DNA from: Pseudoduganella buxea
GTDB taxonomy: Bacteria > Pseudomonadota > Gammaproteobacteria > Burkholderiales > Burkholderiaceae_D
NCBI RefSeq assembly: GCF_009720835.1
Contig: NZ_WNKZ01000042.1
Span: 1 to 49,497 of the forward strand
Direction: 5' to 3'
Length of the DNA: 49,497 bases
Part shown: piece by piece, positions 46,508 through 49,497 of the stretch
Position numbering within the stretch: position 1 is the stretch's first letter
How the letters are laid out: every line of letters begins with the position of its first letter
Notes under the pieces: generated by a model
Databases searched by the model: none
What the model saw: only the letters and a program-made list of their open reading frames with translations
Told to the model about the DNA's origin: nothing
Made by a program: the position numbers and the translations under genes

Positions 46508-47344
46508 ATGGACAGACTGGACGCCCTCAAAACCATCGCAGCTCAGGCGAGCCGCGGCGAACTCGCATTTCCCGCCAATGTCGAAGCGTCGATCCGCCTG
46601 CAACAAGCCTTGCAGGACCCGGACTGCCACGCCGACCTGGCCACGCGCCTGATCCAGGCCGATCCCCTGCTGGCCGCGCGCACCGTGGCCATCGCCAATT
46701 CGGTGGCCTACAACCGCTCCGGCACGGAAATCTCCAGCGTGCGCTCGGCCGTCCAGCGCCTGGGCGTGCGCACCTTGCAGTCGCTGGTGGCGGCCGTGAT
46801 CGTGCGCCAGATCGGCAGCCGCCAGGCCGATCCCGCACTACAGGCGAAAGTCAACCTGCTGTGGCAGCACACGGCCCACGTGGCCGCGCTGGCGATGGTG
46901 ATCGCCCGCCGCGTCACCCATGTCGATCCCGATACGGCGCTGTTCGCTGGCATCGTGCACGAGGTGGGCGCCTTTTACCTGCTGTCGCGCGCGGCGGAAT
47001 TTCCCGGCATCCTCGATGGCGAACCGGAAGAATGGATCGGCCACGGCGAAATCGACATCGGCCACGCCGTGCTGGACCGGCTGATGGTGCCCGAACCAGT
47101 GATGGCGGCCATTGCCGCGATGTGGGGCGGCATGCGCGCGCTGCCGCCGGAAAACCTGGGCGACACCCTGCTGCTGGCGGACGACCTGGCACCAGTGCCC
47201 TCGCCCATGCACACGCGCCCCGGCGCTACCACGCCGCAGGCGGCGCGCACGATCGACTTCGCCATCGGCGAAGGCACGTTCGACCAGGTGCTGCGTGAAT
47301 CGGCGCACGAGGTCGAGGCGCTGTACGCGGTGCTGATGCTGTAG
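46508..47344 (+). CDS. HDOD-domain protein
   Basis: This is a 278-residue protein with an HDOD domain over residues about 18-215. HDOD is a degenerate HD fold found in signalling proteins of motility, c-di-GMP and stress control. Recognisable segments are LIQADPLLAARTVAIANSVAYN, VRSAVQRLGVRTLQSLVAAV, and HTAHVAALAMVIARRV with the relic metal-site His. LFAGIVHEVGAFYLLSRA follows. There is no attached GGDEF, EAL or receiver domain, so it is a stand-alone member. No Shine-Dalgarno precedes the ATG; a TATAAT six bases upstream suggests a leaderless transcript. Confidence 0.88.
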   Translation: MDRLDALKTIAAQASRGELAFPANVEASIRLQQALQDPDCHADLATRLIQADPLLAARTVAIANSVAYNRSGTEISSVRSAVQRLGVRTLQSLVAAVIVRQIGSRQADPALQAKVNLLWQHTAHVAALAMVIARRVTHVDPDTALFAGIVHEVGAFYLLSRAAEFPGILDGEPEEWIGHGEIDIGHAVLDRLMVPEPVMAAIAAMWGGMRALPPENLGDTLLLADDLAPVPSPMHTRPGATTPQAARTIDFAIGEGTFDQVLRESAHEVEALYAVLML

Positions 47345-47401
47345 CCACGCCGTCGCGGCCCGGCGTTTCGGCGATAATTAGCTTTTTTGCACGCCGAATC
47401 G

Positions 47402-48337
47402 ATGACCATGACTTCTCACGCCATGCGGCGCCTGACGGCGGCCGTGCTCCTGGCCGGCAGCGCCGCGCTGGCCTTTGCGCAGGGCGGAACCATCGCGCTG
47501 GAAGGCGCGCCGTATGTGCTGGAGGGAACCGAGGTGCGCAGCATCCGCGCGGCCGCCCTGCAGCGCGACTACCAGATCTATGTCAGCCTGCCGCCGTCGT
47601 ACGCCAGGTCCGGCCGCAGCTATCCCGTCGTCTTCGTTACCGACGCGCCGTATGCCTTCCCCGTCTGCCGCGCCATCGGCCTGCGCGCCGGGCGCGGCGG
47701 CAAGGCCATCGAGGAATTCATCCTGGTCGGCCTGTCGTACGCCCGCGGCGACACGGCGGAATACAGCCGCCGGCGCGACTACACGCCCACCGCCACGGCC
47801 GATACCACGCTGGTGTCGGACATGCCGGGCCGCGAACCGAAGTTCGGCGAGGCGGCCGCCTACCGCCGCTTTATCGCCGGCGAAGTGTTCCCCTTCGTGG
47901 CCAGGCACTACCGCGCCGACATGGGCCGCAAGACCTTCATCGGCCACTCCTACGGCTCGCTGCTGGGCCTGGACATGCTGCTCAACGACCCGTCCATGTT
48001 CGAGAACTACGTGCTGGGCAGCCCGTCGCTGTGGTTCAACCGGCGCGTGCTGTTCGACCAGGAGAAGGCCTACGCGGCCACGCACAAGGACCTGCGCGCC
48101 AACGTCTTCTTCGCCGTCGGCAGTTACGAGGCGGTGCGGCATGGCCCGCGCTACAACAAGGACGACGATATGGTGCGCGACCTGCGCGCCTTCACCGCCG
48201 CGCTGAAGTCGCGCAACTACCCGGGCCTGGAGATGACGAGCATCGTCATTCCCGACGAGGACCACCTGACGGTGGCGCCCATCATCATGACGCGCGGCCT
48301 GCGCTGGGCCCTGCCGGGCAGCGAACGAAAGCCGTAG
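47402..48337 (+). CDS. Secreted alpha/beta-hydrolase, esterase family (IroE/BesA-like)
   Basis: This 311-residue protein has a signal peptide (MRRLTAAVLLAGSAALAFAQG after a short N-tail) and an Esterase-type alpha/beta-hydrolase domain. The start of the domain reads RDYQIYVSLPPSYARSGRSYPVVFV. The nucleophile is in FIGHSYGSLLG and the late His in DEDHLT. The family includes enterobactin/bacillibactin esterases and general carboxylesterases; the iron block at the other end of the window is too far away to be evidence. Starts at 47402 (ATG) and 47408 (ATG) are both possible; a TTG at 47387 is less likely. Confidence 0.85.
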   Translation: MTMTSHAMRRLTAAVLLAGSAALAFAQGGTIALEGAPYVLEGTEVRSIRAAALQRDYQIYVSLPPSYARSGRSYPVVFVTDAPYAFPVCRAIGLRAGRGGKAIEEFILVGLSYARGDTAEYSRRRDYTPTATADTTLVSDMPGREPKFGEAAAYRRFIAGEVFPFVARHYRADMGRKTFIGHSYGSLLGLDMLLNDPSMFENYVLGSPSLWFNRRVLFDQEKAYAATHKDLRANVFFAVGSYEAVRHGPRYNKDDDMVRDLRAFTAALKSRNYPGLEMTSIVIPDEDHLTVAPIIMTRGLRWALPGSERKP

Positions 48338-48417
48338 CGGGCCTGGCGCGGATGACAATTTCGTCATCCCGGCGCCGCGTCGGATGGTGCACACTGCTGT
48401 GGTGACGGGAGAACACG

Positions 48418-49089
48418 ATGCACATACTGGTGGTGGAAGACGAACCGAAGACCGGCACCCACCTGCTGCAGGGGCTGCAGGAGGCGGGCTACGACACGGC
48501 CCTGGCGCGCACGGGACCGGAGGGCCTGCGCCTGGCGCTGGCGCACGACTACGACCTGATCGTGCTGGACGTGATGCTGCCGGCGATGGACGGCTGGACC
48601 GTGCTGCGCACGCTGCGCGAGCGCAAGGACACGCCGGTGCTGTTCCTGACCGCGCGCGACGAGATCCCCGACCGCGTGCGCGGGCTGGAGCTGGGCGCGG
48701 ACGACTACCTGGTCAAGCCCTTCGCCTTTGCCGAACTGCTGGCGCGCATCCGCACCCTGCTGCGGCGCGGCCCCGTGCGCGAGGAAGCGCTGATCCGCGT
48801 GGCCGACCTGGAGATCGACGTGCTGCGCCACAAGGTCACGCGCGCGGACGGGCGCATCGACCTGACACCGAAGGAATTCGCACTGCTGCACCTGCTGGCA
48901 AAACGGCGCGGCGAAGTGCTGTCGCGCCGGCTGATCGCGGCCCAGGTGTGGGACATGAACTTCGATTCGGACACCAATGTCGTCGACGTGGCGATCCGGC
49001 GCCTGCGCGCCAAGCTCGACGACCCGTATTCCGTCAAGCTGGTGCACACGGTACGCGGCATCGGCTACACGGTCGACGTCAAGAGCTGA
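48418..49089 (+). CDS. OmpR/PhoB-family response regulator (CusR/CopR-like)
   Basis: This 223-residue two-component regulator has a receiver domain with the acidic pocket at E7-D8, phospho-acceptor D51 (LIVLDVMLP) and K100 (DDYLVKP). The C-terminal winged helix (about 125-223) contains [22 protein letters not shown] and [18 protein letters not shown], the pattern of the heavy-metal CusR/CopR group. A GGGAG site precedes the ATG. The stop overlaps the start of the sensor kinase by one base. Metal-efflux targets would be expected beyond the right edge but are not seen. Confidence 0.94.
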   Translation: MHILVVEDEPKTGTHLLQGLQEAGYDTALARTGPEGLRLALAHDYDLIVLDVMLPAMDGWTVLRTLRERKDTPVLFLTARDEIPDRVRGLELGADDYLVKPFAFAELLARIRTLLRRGPVREEALIRVADLEIDVLRHKVTRADGRIDLTPKEFALLHLLAKRRGEVLSRRLIAAQVWDMNFDSDTNVVDVAIRRLRAKLDDPYSVKLVHTVRGIGYTVDVKS

Positions 49090-49497
49090 TGCGGCCCCCG
49101 TCGATCGCGCTGCGCCTGGCGCTGCTGTTCTCGGCCATCGCGGCAGCCGTGTTCGTCGCCGTCGGCGCCTACCTGTACCAGGCCCTGTGGCAGCAGATGT
49201 CCGAACGGGATGACGTCGCGCTGCTGAACAAGGTGGTGCTGATCCGTCACCTGCTGGCCAGCCAGCCGATGCCGCTGGCCATGCCGGAAGAACTGCAGAT
49301 GGTGCTCGATAACGTGTTCGGCCAGGACGGCATGCAGCTGCGCCTGACCGATGCGGCCGGGCGCACCGTGGTGCTCACGCCGGCCCAGGACAGCCATGCC
49401 GGCACGCCGGTACCCTCGTGGCCGGCCGTGCCGCTGGCCCGGGCGCCGGCAAGAAGCGATATCCGCGACTGGCAGTTGCCGGCCGGCCCGGGGCGGG
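49089..49497 (+). CDS. Heavy-metal-type sensor histidine kinase (5' part, cut by window end)
   Basis: The first 136 residues of the kinase partner are visible: [20 protein letters not shown] starts a membrane helix (about 7-30), followed by a periplasmic sensor region (LYQALWQQMSERDDVALLNK and on) as in CusS/CopS-type kinases. The HAMP, DHp and ATPase domains lie outside the window. The start overlaps the stop of the regulator (TGATG), so the pair is translationally coupled. Confidence 0.88.
   Translation, partial: MRPPSIALRLALLFSAIAAAVFVAVGAYLYQALWQQMSERDDVALLNKVVLIRHLLASQPMPLAMPEELQMVLDNVFGQDGMQLRLTDAAGRTVVLTPAQDSHAGTPVPSWPAVPLARAPARSDIRDWQLPAGPGR

Overview
The window is GC-rich, densely coded chromosomal DNA. 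Its gene content points to a betaproteobacterium of the Oxalobacteraceae (Massilia / Pseudoduganella / Duganella type): a two-subunit arginine succinyltransferase (AruF/AruG) pathway, a 180-kDa-class NAD-glutamate dehydrogenase, a PEP-CTERM protein, FUSC and GlxA-like AraC proteins, and intergenic GGGGACAGTCCCC-type hairpin repeats. The taxon is inferred from gene families and base composition; no search was run. I found no tRNA, rRNA, CRISPR array, insertion sequence or prophage, and no gene-free stretch longer than 300 bases.

Layout. (1) 145-5015 is an iron block: feoA-feoB-Cys-rich protein (minus) diverges from bfd across a Fur box, and a PiuC-like dioxygenase (minus) diverges from bacterioferritin across a second Fur-like box. 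(2) 5046-10353 is housekeeping: a PfkB sugar kinase with a Cys-rich insertion, a GST, purB, a cytochrome b561 with two YceI proteins, and a small acidic protein. (3) 10459-13700 holds a small HTH regulator plus stand-alone Clp_N protein with an apparent self-operator and leaderless promoter, then an SDR, a glycine-zipper stress protein and a GlsB/YeaQ membrane protein. (4) 13929-24967 holds an S46 dipeptidyl-peptidase, an orphan ComEC-like metallo-beta-lactamase-fold protein, an FMN reductase, a secreted unknown, an M14 carboxypeptidase followed by a FUSC protein, an EamA exporter and an ornithine-cyclodeaminase-family reductase. (5) 25017-32422 holds a PEP-CTERM protein and a small protein sharing a palindrome-rich intergenic region, an amino-acid permease/S9 peptidase pair, a HAD phosphatase with an OYE-type flavin oxidoreductase, and a small membrane protein.

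(6) 32556-45838 is the largest functional unit. All genes read on the minus strand: argR (AraC type), then astC, aruF, aruG, astD, astB, the 1576-residue NAD-glutamate dehydrogenase, and astE. Together they take arginine through succinylated intermediates to glutamate and succinate, and then oxidise glutamate to 2-oxoglutarate. A sequence matching the Pseudomonas ArgR half-site overlaps the -35 region of the astC promoter. (7) 45966-49497 holds a conserved small protein, an HDOD protein with an apparently leaderless promoter, a secreted esterase, and a copper/heavy-metal-type two-component pair whose kinase runs off the window edge.

A recurring theme is protein and amino-acid use (S46, M14 and S9 peptidases, APC permease, AST pathway, GDH). 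The most distinctive signals are the glutamate dehydrogenase placed inside the AST gene string, the HTH/Clp_N module with its three TTGACG half-sites, the repeated layout of a -10 box exactly six bases before an ATG, the ComEC-like orphan hydrolase, and the dispersed hairpin repeats.
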